A DNA stretch of 64,000 nt from Branchiostoma floridae (GCF_000003815.2 NC_049989.1:9372761-9436760); one strand, 5' to 3'. Shown: positions 24,026-33,523, counted from the first letter of the stretch. The notes: generated by a model not told the origin, from the letters alone. Numbers and translations: made by a program.

Positions 24026-26225
24026 TGGCTCGTGATATGATATATGATATGATATGATATAACATGATATGATATGATATGGCATGATATGATATGATAT
24101 GATATGAAATGATATGATATGATATGATATGTATGCATAAGAGTGACTCGTGATGTGTTATGTCTAGGCTATGGCTGACTCACGACATGTAATATGTACC
24201 TTTATCCGAAGCACTCTCTGAAACGTCACCGTGTATCCCTTCACGGTGACGAACGAGGTTTGCTTTTCGACTGAATTCCTTGCTACAGGTGTCACAGGCG
24301 TGAGGCATTGTCGGTGATTTTCGATCAGAGTGTCTTCTTCTGCTGTGCTGGGACCCATTATGAACTACTCCACTCTTGTAACGTCCAATCAGCGTTTAAT
24401 ACACCACAGCTTGTGACAAGAAGGAGGCGGGGTCCAGGCATGAAACATGCCTGGGCAAGCCAACATGTCTCACATATAGTACACGCACACTACAAGTACG
24501 GAGGAAAATGACCACAGCACCGCCAACGCATATAACCTCTCTTGTCTGCGTCCATACCACAAAAGGCTTTATTCTTTAATTATTTCACGAATCACATGCA
24601 GCACGAACCTAATGACTAAATCAAGTATTTGTCCACCGATTCCTTTTCGCTGTTGTGTCAGGAAACCCGTAGCGCTTGTATACACGGGTAAGTGAGACGA
24701 TAGGTTGCGCGCGCAAGAGCTGTACTAGCTGCGACGTAGCGCCCATTAACCCAGCAACTCAGCTACAAGATCTTGGCAGTTCAGACATCTTGACGTATCG
24801 TTATGTATGTGACTCTGATGCACTGGGGTAAACAATACTGGACTCTCCGTCTTTATATCATACCGTAAATACTTATCCAATAGGGTAATGCCACGTCATC
24901 GGTATTGTATGCAACAATACACTTGCGTAGGTATATCCAGTTGATCAACATTAACCAAGACGAAGCCATACGTAATCCAATACAGTTTAATGAATTAGTT
25001 AATCCTTTAATTAGCGCTAATCCGATTTGCCGTTAATCCTACGGTAAGCCGATAAGAAGCTAATTATGTCAACACTCCTTGGGGCAGCGACTCCTAGCGG
25101 CGGAGTCAGAACTGCAGTTGGTCTGAACAGACCTGTATTCTACTACTCACGTAACATGACTGTGTGGCTGTTATCGATAATATTTTGTTGTTCTGTAGCC
25201 TCGTAGTAATATCATCTATATAGCTAGTAGGTTTTGTTGGTTGCCATAAACACTTTGTGTGATTAATACTTTTGAGCAATAAAATTCATTCAGGGAAAAA
25301 CAGGATTTGATAATTGTACAACCATATGTACCAGCTATCATATGGATGAATAGACGCGAAGTCTAGCTGTACAAGGCACAAAGAATTGCAAATTTCGGCA
25401 AAGGTTTATCTAATTCTAACAAACTAGTCTAACCGAAGCATACCCCTTTTCAAAACTACGCCACACATACAGATATAAGTACACTATGCCAAACAAGCGC
25501 TAGAACTAAACAAAATTTCCACTTCAGGGTAAACCGCAAGAAAGGTAACAGAAACATTGTAAACTTTTTGCCGTGTAAGCAAGTGTGTCGAGAAATGACT
25601 AACATACCAGACAAGTAGTGAGGTCATCTATCGTCTGCAGGAGTACCGAGGCGAACCCAATTCCTCCGCAGGACGTCAGCGCAGGTTCTACCACACAGGC
25701 CACTTCTCCCTCCCGCTCTCTGGTGTGACGTTGGGTACGGGCAACTGGGTTCTTTGTCTCTATGTCCATCTCGAAATTAGACGCTGAAAAATACATTCAA
25801 ATTTTCATGTTTGTCTTGGCTGGGTACCATCCAATTACTACCTGGGTTCCTAATACTCCAGGTTATGGGGTATCCGACGGAATTATGAGTTTACGATGTT
25901 TGCTTATTGCTACATGATATCATCTAAACCGACAGGGAAATCTAACTCTAAGTACATAAAAATACGACGAGATCAAAATTTATCAGGGTCTCTTTCCTTT
26001 ACAAATGTATCACCCCTACGCATGATTATTATGACACAGTCACGCATATAATTACAAACACAGGTGCTGTCTTGAATACTGCAAACGCAAAACCTTACCA
26101 TTTCTCTTGTAGAAAACATTATCTGTCAAAGTCATGTAACCAGAACACACTAGAAGCATCACCAACACTAGTCCAAACAACACTTTGTCGAACAGCATTT
26201 TTGTAGACACAAAGTGCCGACTCAT
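18070..26225 (-). CDS. FUT8-like (GT23-related) type II membrane fucosyltransferase
   Basis: Six exons with matching phases: 26099-26225, 25608-25783, 20453-20546, 20171-20250, 19008-19221 and 18070-18758; 459 aa. The N-terminus is a short cytosolic segment and one hydrophobic anchor (KVLFGLVLVMLLVCSGYMTL), as in Golgi glycosyltransferases. The last exon opens with GVHVR (H233, R235), the HxR motif of the fucosyltransferase superfamily that includes FUT8 and NodZ, and later has DILLMSRCDYLVHDESNV (332-349), the superfamily's C-terminal donor-site block. FUT8 proper is about 575 aa and ends in an SH3 domain; here only about 90 residues follow the block and no SH3 is seen. I therefore call it FUT8-like; acceptor unknown. 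Start: MSRHF at 26225. Intron 2 contains the 4.4-kb element at 20770-25144. Confidence 0.8.
19412..19777. mobile_element. outer MITE carrying a nested MITE
   Basis: The inverted ends AGAAATTTGGCAAATAGAGG (left) and CCTCTATTAGTCAAATTTC (right) enclose a second inverted repeat (GATATGTCAGTCG / CGACTGACATAC) and the complete element 19540-19747. It lies in intron 5 to exon 4 space of the FUT8-like gene. Confidence 0.65.
19540..19747. mobile_element. TTCGCGG MITE, CTGTAAATGCA ends, TA target
   Basis: CTGTAAATGCA and TGCATTTACAG are terminal inverted repeats flanked by TA on both sides, as for Tc1/mariner-type targets. The interior is made of repeated TTCGCGGT and ACCGCGAA words. A diverged second copy is at 56507-56717. 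Confidence 0.8.
19912..20021. mobile_element. TAGCCTG...CAGACTA MITE (short copy 1)
   Basis: Same sequence family as 46612-46694 (shared TAGCCTGATTAAATCTCG, TATAGCAGCCCGCC and CATCCGCCGG). The 9 bases on each side (TTATTACAT and ATATTATAT) match at 7 of 9, consistent with a decayed 9-bp duplication. Confidence 0.75.
20770..21709 (+). repeat. left 940-bp TIR
   Basis: Outer end AGTAGAATACAGG; the tip carries two small palindromes (GGTCTGTTCAGACC and GACTCC...GGAGTC). The inner end is inside codon 35 of the zinc-finger ORF. Confidence 0.95.
21606..22238 (+). CDS. C2H2 zinc-finger, acidic protein of the TIR element
   Basis: Single-exon ORF of 210 aa. Residues 4-26 form one classical C2H2 finger (C5-x2-C8-x12-H21-x4-H26; CDTCSKEFSRKANLVRH). 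Residues about 30-145 are extremely acidic and serine-rich, like a transcriptional activation or chromatin-binding domain. Residues about 146-210 (EEWTLYRDWTIPL ... KKYGYLVLK) form a compact hydrophobic/basic region I do not recognise; its FYLIN...NWVSEQTLMKKYG segment is faintly chromo-like. A TTCATAAAGG TATA-like box lies about 55 bp upstream, inside the TIR. The finger lies wholly in the TIR, so it may bind the element's own ends or its repeated TGAGTGACTCA sites. Function unproven; not a known transposase. Confidence 0.7.
   Translation: MPHACDTCSKEFSRKANLVRHREGIHGDVSESASEEVVMDAETEHYRPPDIFDDASHTSTDEDDTEPISSSEDDNDESMMSQEDKEDDSLDEDSSVIGSPDEHSTTETEDDSDSENTDWSEIGSSDEGEEHDYDSGDEEEWTLYRDWTIPLTHYESDVPQRVIKETKRAGKTFYLINFAALPHRSTEIVHSKNWVSEQTLMKKYGYLVLK
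22550..24200. repeat. inverted TGAGTGACTCA minisatellite with microsatellites
   Basis: Dozens of copies of GAGTCACTCAT, mostly in CATGAGTCACTCATACACATA units, run in one orientation from about 22600 to 23280. They run in the reverse orientation (TGTATGAGTGACTCATG) from about 23330 to 24200. Many copies contain the palindrome TGAGTGACTCA. (TA)n at 23127-23158 and 23936-23990, (GT)n at about 23990-24023 and (GATAT)n at about 24035-24131 are embedded. Confidence 0.9.
24180..24308 (-). CDS. truncated zinc-finger-only ORF from the right TIR
   Basis: The right TIR carries the same promoter region and ATG (24308) in opposite orientation. It encodes the identical 35-residue finger segment, then leaves the TIR and stops after 42 residues in the minisatellite (ASDKGTYYMS, TGA). 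The product would keep the DNA-binding finger and lack the acidic and C-terminal parts. Expression is unknown; it could be a by-product of TIR expansion. Confidence 0.5.
   Translation of the reverse strand: MPHACDTCSKEFSRKANLVRHREGIHGDVSESASDKGTYYMS
24205..25144 (-). repeat. right 940-bp TIR
   Basis: Inverted, about 99% identical copy of 20770-21709. Confidence 0.95.
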
Positions 26226-26490
26226 GTTTAACGCGTGTACCGTGAGCGACCGCAAACTGAAAATGGGTAACTGTTACGGAGTTGCCCGGCTGGCTTGATT
26301 ACGTGGTCAGGTTATCGTCAGACTACAATCGGGTAATTAAGTTATTATTGTACAATCGAGTGTAGTCGACAATTATCACTGTTAGGGGACTGGGGTGGGT
26401 ATCGGTACGGCGTACAAATGTATTACCCTGCGCATGATTATAATTACACAAATGCAGTGCTGTCTTGAATGCTGCAAACTTAAAACTTAC

Positions 26491-26596
26491 CATTTATCCT
26501 ATAGAAAACACTATCCGTCAAAGTCAGGTAACCAGCATACATTAGAAGCATCACCAGCACTGCTCCAAACAACGCTTTACGAATGTCAAACAGCAT
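26491..26596 (-). pseudogene. duplicated first exon of the FUT8-like gene
   Basis: The segment encodes MLFDIRKALFGAVLVMLLMY and so on to VFYRIN, then a GTAAGT donor. It is a diverged copy of exon 1 of the intact gene about 370 bp away, and homology continues into the intron and upstream flank (about 26395-26710 against 26016-26345). The ATG used by the intact exon is AGG here, but a downstream in-frame ATG (26596) keeps the anchor and donor intact. It could serve as an alternative first exon or be the remnant of a lost paralogue. Confidence 0.7.
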
Positions 26597-26744
26597 TTCT
26601 GTAGACTCTAAGTGCCGACTCCTGTTACCGCGTGCAACGTTAGCGACAGCAGACTGAAAATGCCCGGTTGGTTTGATTATATGGTCTGGTTATCGTCTGG
26701 TTAGACGAACTGACGAAGTTACTGATTATACTTCAAAACGTAAT

Positions 26745-27110
26745 TACTCAAGCAACTGGATATGGTTTTGGAAACGGTCAGACGTTTTAACTGGAATCCA
26801 TGCCAACAGTTTTCGTCAGTGACACTGAAGTGATCACTGGAAGACCCTTTTATACCCTATCTAAGAATGAAGACAATTTTAGCTGTCCATGGATCCAATA
26901 GGCAACATGTAAGACAAATTCAGGCTGAAGACAATTTGGATTCCAATGGAAACAAAGGGAGGGCAAAGTCAAGCTAAAGACAATTTGAATTTCAATGGAT
27001 CTTTTCTTACCTACCTTACCTACCCTATATCTCAGAGAAGCACATGATAGGGACCTCAGAAATGCTTGAGTGGTGTATCTTATTACCTGGATGTCTAACC
27101 TACATCGAAA
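26745..27110. repeat. MITE-like repeat, AATTACTCAAGCAACTGGATATG family
   Basis: It starts TAATTACTCAAGCAACTGG, contains GGTCAGACGTTTTAACTGG and CGTCAGTGACACTGAAG, and ends near TTACCTGGATGTCTAACC. The same blocks, in both orientations, occur at 59660-59925. Confidence 0.6.
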
Positions 27111-27474
27111 AACTGACTATACTGATTATGATACAATACGGTGTAGTCGACCGTAGTGGTGGGTATCGGTAAGTGGACCGGTCCGGAAAAACCCGACCTA
27201 AAAAGTTAGTGGCCGGATTTTGGACCGATCACGTGACATGAACAGATAATTACATCGGCAATACCCGGAAGGCGTTCACATCTTTTGGGGTTACGGTCCA
27301 AGAAACAAGAGCGAAGTAGATGAGAGTTGATAGTCATTTTTTACCAAGTTTCTACAGTCCAAACTTGGTCTAAGAGGCATTAATATGATAATGGTGTTTG
27401 TAAAGGCCCCCTCTCACTTGACGTGCGGCACGCTTGCGGCATTGCTGCGTTCGAAAACGCAGTCAGATGTACCG

Positions 27475-27660
27475 CCACGGAACCTAGAGGTGCCGCAAGC
27501 AAACCTAGAGGTGCCGCAAGCAAACCTAGAAGTGCCGCAAGCAAGCGCGACGTTTTTTAAAAAGTTTAAAAATAACGCAAGTGGCAAGATGCCGCAACAG
27601 TGCCGCAACAGTGCCGCAACAGTGCCGCAACGGTGCCCCAACGGTGCCGCCACCATGCCT
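27475..27660 (+). repeat. subterminal GTGCCGCAA direct repeats
   Basis: Three 21-bp copies of AACCTAGAGGTGCCGCAAGC-type units, followed by five or six 11-bp copies of GCCGCAACAGT. The core GTGCCGCA also occurs near the right end (GTGCCGCAGTG, ATGCCGCAAGCGTGCCGCACG) and in the TIR. Confidence 0.85.
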
Positions 27661-28899
27661 CAAACAGTATCAAGGATATATTTTGCCTATTTTACACCAA
27701 GAATCAAAAGTAAACATCATTTTATCACCGAAAAACTATTTTAGATGCATTTCTAATAATTTTACAGCGGTTTTCGATCAAGTTAAAACACTGTTAATTC
27801 CAGAAAACTTACCTTGTATCCGTATTCAGAGTTAACTTAAAAATACATCTTTTGATTTATTTAATGGAAAGTAGGTCAGTATTTTATACTTGAAAACAAA
27901 AAATAAGTAACTGGTTTATCGATTAACCTACGGATGTAGAGATAAAGGTTATTGTACAACGTTCAAAAAGAAATTATTTATGTTGGATGATAACGAGTTT
28001 GCGTTTGCGTTATAACGTTACAAGCTAATCATTGCTGGTAGCCTGCCACCGATAAAATACAAAATTGCAGTCATTCAGACCCATGGGCCATATTTTTCTC
28101 ACTTTTTACAAATATGATAGACTTAGACATCAATAGGCTGGCAAGCCATCCGCCGACAATGAAAATACTCAGCGTCATACAAAAAAAGTATGAAATATCA
28201 AACATTTTCATTTTAGAAATTTACAAAATTGGTGAATAAACATATAAACATACATAATTACACAACGTTACATGGTGCAAAACGTACACATCGAGTGAAA
28301 TCTGGTATATAGTTCGTGTCCGTTCATTTGGGTAATTTCCTTTACTGTAAAAGTCTTTCAAGGTTATTTATAGCATATGTACCATATAATTCACTATCAT
28401 AAGGGAAATCTTTTCATTATAAATCTCATTTTGGGGCATTCTCATCATTTTACGGAGATTTTTCATAAATTGACAACGCTGCAATTGTCAATAACATGTT
28501 CATTTAGTCTAGAAACGCAACAGTGCCGTACGTCAGTGTGAGTGCAAGACAAAATCACAGCACGAAAACGAATATTTAAGCATACTTTCCGAGATACTTA
28601 AATGTAGCCTAAAGGTGGGAAAATATTTCCGCAGAGGTTACGGTATCGTAAAGACCACGGAAACCATGGTTTTACATTTCCGTAACCTTTCCGTATTCGT
28701 TAAGGCAGATTAAATACATGTAATATCTTTACATAACCTTTAAGCATCCTTATATGCGCCGTATATGAAACGGGTATTGCTTATGTACAGAAAACATCTA
28801 CAGGCTTTGAACCGACCATACTTTCACATACAATCAGTTAACCTTCGCCTTTTTTTTATTTTCGTGGTTCTCTAAGGTGGAAATTACCAATAGGAGATG

Positions 28900-30475
28900 A
28901 TATATTTTCATTGCCCTTCCGTTACAATTGATCTCATTTTACATACTCTTATCAGTATAGGTCTATGGAGACCTCCCCCTTTTATGTATAGGTATGGTAG
29001 CGTTTATTTCTAAGAAGAGGCATTGCTTTTACCAAATTAAGAGTATTTTCCGCTCAATATACCACATGCGCCGTTCAATAAAGCAGCGGCTTCAAATGAA
29101 TAGCTCCTGCTGTGTTTGCGTGTTTAGTTTAACCAAGAAAAGTAAATATCCTGTGTGAAAGCTACATATAACAGATACAATCTTTCCGATATCTTTCCGT
29201 TACATTTGAGCTGACTTTACATAAAAGGGGGGAGGTTTAAGCAAACCTCCCCCCTTTTATGTATAGGCGGAAAAAAGATGTCGGAAAGGTAGCGTTAATC
29301 ATTACTTCAAGAAGAGGCATTGCTTTTACCAAATTAAGAGTATTTTCCGCTCAATATACCACATGCGCCGTTCACTTAAGCAGCGGCTTCAAATGAATAG
29401 TGTTTGCGTGTTAAGTTTAACCAAGAAAAGCAAATCGTCCTGTGTGAAAGCTACATATAAAAGATACAATCTTTCCGATGTCTTTCCGTTACATTTGAGC
29501 TGACTTTACATAAAAGGGGGAGGTTTAAGCAAACCTCCCCCCTTTTATGTATAGGTGGAAAAAAAATGTCGGAAAGGTAGCGTTAATTATTCTTTGAAGA
29601 TGAGGCATTGCTTTTACCAAATTAAGAGTATTTTCCGCTCAATATACCACATGCGCCGTTCACTAAAGCAGCGGCTTCAAATGAATAGTGTTTGCGTGTT
29701 AAGTTTAACCAAGAAAAGTAAATCTCCTTTGTGAAAGCTACATATAACAGATACAATCTTTCCGATGTCTTTCCGTTACATTTGAGCTGACTTTACATAA
29801 AAGGGGGGAGGTTTAAGCAAACCTCCCCCCTTTTATGTATAGGTGGAAAAAAGATGTCGGAAAGGTAGCGTTAATCATTATTTGAAGAAGAGGCATTATT
29901 TTCCGCTCAATATACCACATGCGCCCTCACTAACGCAGCAGCTTCGCCTGAATAGCCCCTGCTGTGTTAACGTGTTGAGTTTAACCAAGATAAGCAACAT
30001 TTGCTCCTGGTTAAAACTTACATATAGCAGATACAATTTTTGGAATGTATAGGTGCAAACGGAAAGGTAGCGTTAATTATTATTCTTAAAAGAGGCATTG
30101 CTTTTACCAAATTACGAGTATTTTCCACTCAATATACCACATGCGCCTCTCACTAAAGTAGCGACCTCGCCTGAATAACTCATTCTGTGTTAGCGTGTTT
30201 GACGAAACCAGGAAAATCAAAATATCCTCATGGAACATATGGTATCTTTCCAATGTCTTTACGTTACCATTGAGCTCACTTTACACAAAAAGATGCTATG
30301 TACAGGTGCAAGAAAGATGTCGGAAAGGTAGCGTTTACTTTTTCCAGTAGTATCGTATGTTACCGATATCGTTCCGTTACCTTTGCCTTTGAGCTTACTT
30401 TTCAGAAAACTCTCTGAACTTTCTTTACAGAGGTGGAGATTGATAGTTACAGAAAAAGATGTTGGAGAGGTAGCG
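28900..30475 (+). repeat. about 284-bp tandem array with internal hairpin
   Basis: Units contain TCTTTCCGTTACATTTGAGC, a hairpin, GATGTCGGAAAGGTAGCGTTAA, GAAGAGGCATTGCTTTTACC and CTCAATATACCACATGCGCC. Nearly identical units occupy about 29180-30030; more diverged ones lie on both sides. The hairpins at 29219-29262 and 29795-29838 are perfect (20-bp arms around AAGC, GGGGGGAGG / CCTCCCCCC); the one at 29508-29550 lacks one G. Confidence 0.85.
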
Positions 30476-30517
30476 TTGAAAGCAAGGAAATTAAATATTT
30501 AACCTCCTTGTTGAAAG
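30476..30517. mobile_element. micro palindrome element 2 with 7-bp direct repeats (TTGAAAG)
   Basis: 28 bp at 30483-30510, beginning CAAGG and ending AACCTCCTTG, lies between two TTGAAAG copies. It is inserted inside the 5-kb element, so it is younger than that element. Confidence 0.75.
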
Positions 30518-30978
30518 GAAACAACAGTCGCCGGGAGGACTGGGTACATGCCCCCGAAGATTGGTGGTCATAATTACGGCATGTTCCCGTTCAGGGTAAG
30601 AGGACTAGTACTGGGCGGCCTGTGCAGTATGTCGCTCGCGGGTGGCTGTGCCTTGCAGCTTGGCATCCCGACGACATAGCGTCCTCACTACGCGGTAACG
30701 TATCATGGGAATATAGCGGGTTTGCTGTTTATATAATTGTACAAAAAAACTTTCTTATCATCTGGAAGAACATTTATTATCTACAAGCAATAATCACGTT
30801 CTCCCAGAAAGGCTGGTATTTTCTAGTGTGGTAACAGTTGTGTTTAGCTTAACATTGGCTAAACAGCGTACAAAGGGGATGGTGTTTTTCAAATTCAAAT
30901 TTATTCGCCGTCAACTATGAATAACGAACAACGCGGCATTGAATTTCTAATTAGCAGCTCCCAGAAGAGGCCAGTCAT

Positions 30979-31371
30979 GTGATAGGGCGTTATCCAATGA
31001 CAGACAAAGGTGGGTTTTTTAAACCTAACGAATATACCATAATTTATAGAAGAAACCAGTTTGCAGGGCGTCTGTTTCGGGACAAGTCAAGAAGGAGCCT
31101 TGGATCCGTTTCAACACACGGATTATCGGCGTGGCTTTGCCGCAAATGGATTCGAACGGAACTACAGGACGGAACGGACATAACCATAGGACACTCAAGG
31201 CTTGCCAGAAACGGAGTATGTTGGAGAGTCTTCAAAGGGGCACAACTCAGGGTGAATTCAAGACTGTGTCATCTTGACCAGCATAAGCTGGCGGAGATAT
31301 GGAGAGCACGGCCTGTTCATCACAAAACAGTACCCGTCTTCGGGAATCTCAGCGGATTTTTCCTAATGTGA
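30979..31371 (+). other. open frame of unknown origin inside the 5-kb element
   Basis: A 130-codon frame (MIGRYPMTDKGG ... GNLSGFFLM) with no domain I recognise. It is the longest open stretch in the element away from tandem repeats and may be a decayed or captured exon. No splice sites or conservation evidence are available. Confidence 0.2.
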
Positions 31372-31849
31372 TGGCCAGATGGAACTATGCTGCTTGAAAT
31401 GATGTCTTTCCAGGCGTATCGCCCGACACTGGACTCCAAATTGTGGACTTAAATGTAGCGGAGATTCGTGCATGGATATTGTACACCGATTGTTCCCTCG
31501 GTCGACCAATCCAAGTCCACAATTGGACTCACAAGATAGTTTAGACGGCAAAGCCATAGATACCGGTGTAGGTATGATTCACACCAAATAAGACACGCAT
31601 ACCCGATGCAAAAGTTCCAATTTAAGCCACACAAAACACATAAAGCCTACCTAAAGATGCGGAAAGGTTTAAACTTACGCCGCCTTTACTAAAAATAAAT
31701 GACAACTATAGTCCAAGGAAAGATCACGGAAAGCGTTCGGATAAGTACGTTTCTGCACTTCTTCGCGTGCCTTTCAGGGTGTGTAAACGACACATAAACG
31801 TGGGGAAATCGTGACGGAAATCGACTGTAAATGTGGTCAAAAGATCACG

Positions 31850-32235
31850 GAAAGGTCTTAAGAAACGCGTGCTTTCCGCCCGTATAGGTTACGAAAAACT
31901 GTCATTAACGACTCCTTTAAGCGTCTAATAGTTGCGGAAAGGCACGTGAAGGAGTGCCGAAACGTACATATAAGTGCATTAAAGGGAATCTTTACGTTCA
32001 CGGATAGATGTCGTTAAGTTGCGGAAAGGGTGCAGAAAGGTCTTAATAAACGCATACTTTCCTCCCGTATAGGTTACGAAAAACTGTCATTAACGACGCC
32101 TTTAAGCGTCTAATAGTTGCGGAAAGGCACGTGAGGAGTGCATATAAGTACATATAAGTGCCAACGTAAAGGTAACATTAAAGGGGATCTTTACGTTCGC
32201 GGATAGATGTCGTTAAGTTGCGGAAAGGGTGCAGA
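31850..32235 (+). repeat. about 188-bp tandem repeat near the right end of the 5-kb element
   Basis: Two copies of a unit with CCCGTATAGGTTACGAAAAA, CTGTCATTAACGAC, TTTAAGCGTCTAATAGTTGC, GGAAAGGCACGTGA and GATAGATGTCGTTAAGTTGC. Confidence 0.85.
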
Positions 32236-33144
32236 AACGTCGCGTTTACGTTGAGTTTAAGCTTGCTTAAAACCCAGATTTCGTGCTGTGAATCGGCGAA
32301 ATTAACACAACAGTGCCGCAGTGAACGAACGCAGCAATGCCGCAAGCGTGCCGCACGTCTAGTGAGAGGGGGCCTTTACATGGAGATATGATTTTAAAAC
32401 GCCACTAGAACTCGGATGCTCCATCACCTCACCTCACCTCACCTATCCCTTGACCTCCATCAAACAGATTCATTTGTAGAAAGGTGGACCATTCTTTTGA
32501 TCATGAGTATTGCCCATTCACAAATTCTAGCAAAGGTAATTATGTAGTAGTATCTCTAATCTTTTTGTGCGCCAATTTGAACGTTTTTCTTACCGAGGTT
32601 TCAAAACAGGGATTTTTCTTTGTTTGAGGAAATGTTTGGGATTCTGGTTGGCTACGAAAAGTTGCATGTACACATGTATTAGGCCTCGACAATATTGGTC
32701 ACTTTGTGAGTTGGTCGAATAGTTTGACCAGTTACGAGCGCCCCCTGGCAGAAGTTAGCAGAACTGCAGCATCCACTTCCTCATAAGGCACACAAGGCGC
32801 TCGTGATATCGTGCACCTCAAGTCCTGGACTCCCCATAAGATTGCTGTTTTCCTCCCAAACAGGTTGGTGCACATTTGCTGGCTTTTCCAACAGTTCACA
32901 TGAGTAATTCTATCTTCAAGTATTTGGCTGTATTGCTATCGAGAGGGCGTGGTTATAATGAATGCTGTGTGCCACCTTGAAGCCCCCCTCCCCCTTTCAG
33001 CTATTGTCCGAGTTAAATCTGTGCTTTGGCTTTCAGTTTATCTCACAATAGCATCGTTAACGTTAAAATGATAAAATTAGTTGCTTTTGTAATAGCTTGA
33101 AGGGAAAGTTGCTTTTCACTGGTTGAATTTATTTTTGCGCCCTC

Positions 33145-33194
33145 CCTAAACCAAGGAGGTTGAACCCTCTTTCAACCTCCCTCCTTGCCTAAAC
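33145..33194. mobile_element. micro palindrome element 3 with 7-bp direct repeats (CCTAAAC)
   Basis: 36 bp at 33152-33187 (ends CAAGGAGGTTGAA and TTCAACCTCCCTCCTTG) lies between CCTAAAC copies at 33145-33151 and 33188-33194. Confidence 0.8.
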
Positions 33195-33401
33195 AAGGTG
33201 AGAAAAAAAAAAAAAAAATAAACACGTTGAATCCCCTGATCACTTGAGCCCATACCGAATACTTGACAAGTGATTTTGCTAGGTGGATTTAGGATACAGG
33301 CCTACTACAATGTACATTTATTTCTTTGACAAGTAACGTATAAGAACATACGCCTCGTATCCAGTCTCTTCTGTCCTCTCCGCAAATACAGAAGAGACTC
33401 G

Positions 33402-33523
33402 GGAGCTATAGGGTTCCTGTAAAAACCGGGGCCGCGACGGGGTACAACGGGGGCCCCGCGGGGCGCGCGGGGGTACCCCGTGGCCCCGCGGGGCCCCGGT
33501 TTTTACAGGAACCCGGAGCTATA
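33402..33523. mobile_element. 104-bp GC-rich hairpin MITE with perfect 9-bp target duplication
   Basis: 33411-33514 folds on itself: GGGTTCCTGTAAAAACCGG and CCGGTTTTTACAGGAACCC are perfect inverted ends around a very GC-rich interior. GGAGCTATA flanks both sides (33402-33410 and 33515-33523). It sits inside a degenerate TAGCCTGGTATCC-type element (about 33351-33545) and ends about 80 bp before the NSMAF start codon. Confidence 0.9.

Larger units (their letters stand above)
20770..25144. mobile_element. 4.4-kb TIR element encoding a C2H2-finger/acidic protein
   Basis: Two inverted repeats of equal length, 20770-21709 and 24205-25144 (940 bp each), differ at only about seven positions that I noticed, so the insertion or last homogenisation is recent. 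The flanking 9 bp, ATACACGTA and ACTCACGTA, match at 7 of 9 and may be a target duplication. Each TIR contains a promoter-like region and the first 35 codons of a zinc-finger ORF. Between the TIRs are the rest of the left ORF (to 22238) and about 1.6 kb of inverted TGAGT/ACTCA minisatellite. No DDE or other transposase is recognisable, so this may be non-autonomous or a new type. Long TIRs with a 9-bp duplication recall Mutator-like elements, but the ORF does not match MuDR transposase as I know it. Confidence 0.85.
27399..32380. mobile_element. 5-kb inverted-repeat element with hairpin and tandem repeats
   Basis: Ends TGTAAAGGCCCCCTCTCACT and AGTGAGAGGGGGCCTTTACA, with the inverted match continuing about 55 bp inward (CGTGCGGCACGCTTGCGGCA...). 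The extreme bases allow a TA target; no longer target duplication is evident. Contents in order: GTGCCGCAA direct repeats near the left end, AT-rich unique DNA, about 284-bp tandem units each with a hairpin (28.9-30.5 kb), one open frame of unknown origin (30979-31371), and about 188-bp tandem units near the right end. No transposase is recognisable. A micro palindrome element (30476-30517) is inserted within it. Confidence 0.8.
27160..32560. mobile_element. older GGTATCGGTAC-type element split by the 5-kb insertion
   Basis: 27160-27398 (GGTGGGTATCGGTAAGTGG...) and 32381-32560 (TTCATTTGTAGAAAGGTGGACC..., TGAGTATTGCCCATTCACAA) match parts of the element at 38410-38725 in a way that fits one older copy interrupted at 27399-32380. 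Confidence 0.4.

Noticed and set aside
23818-24138. Minus-strand ORF rich in His, Tyr and Ile
   Set aside because: Translation of microsatellites and GATAT repeats.
27385-27835. Plus-strand ORFs with repeated NLEVPQA
   Set aside because: Translation of the subterminal GTGCCGCAA tandem repeats of the 5-kb element.
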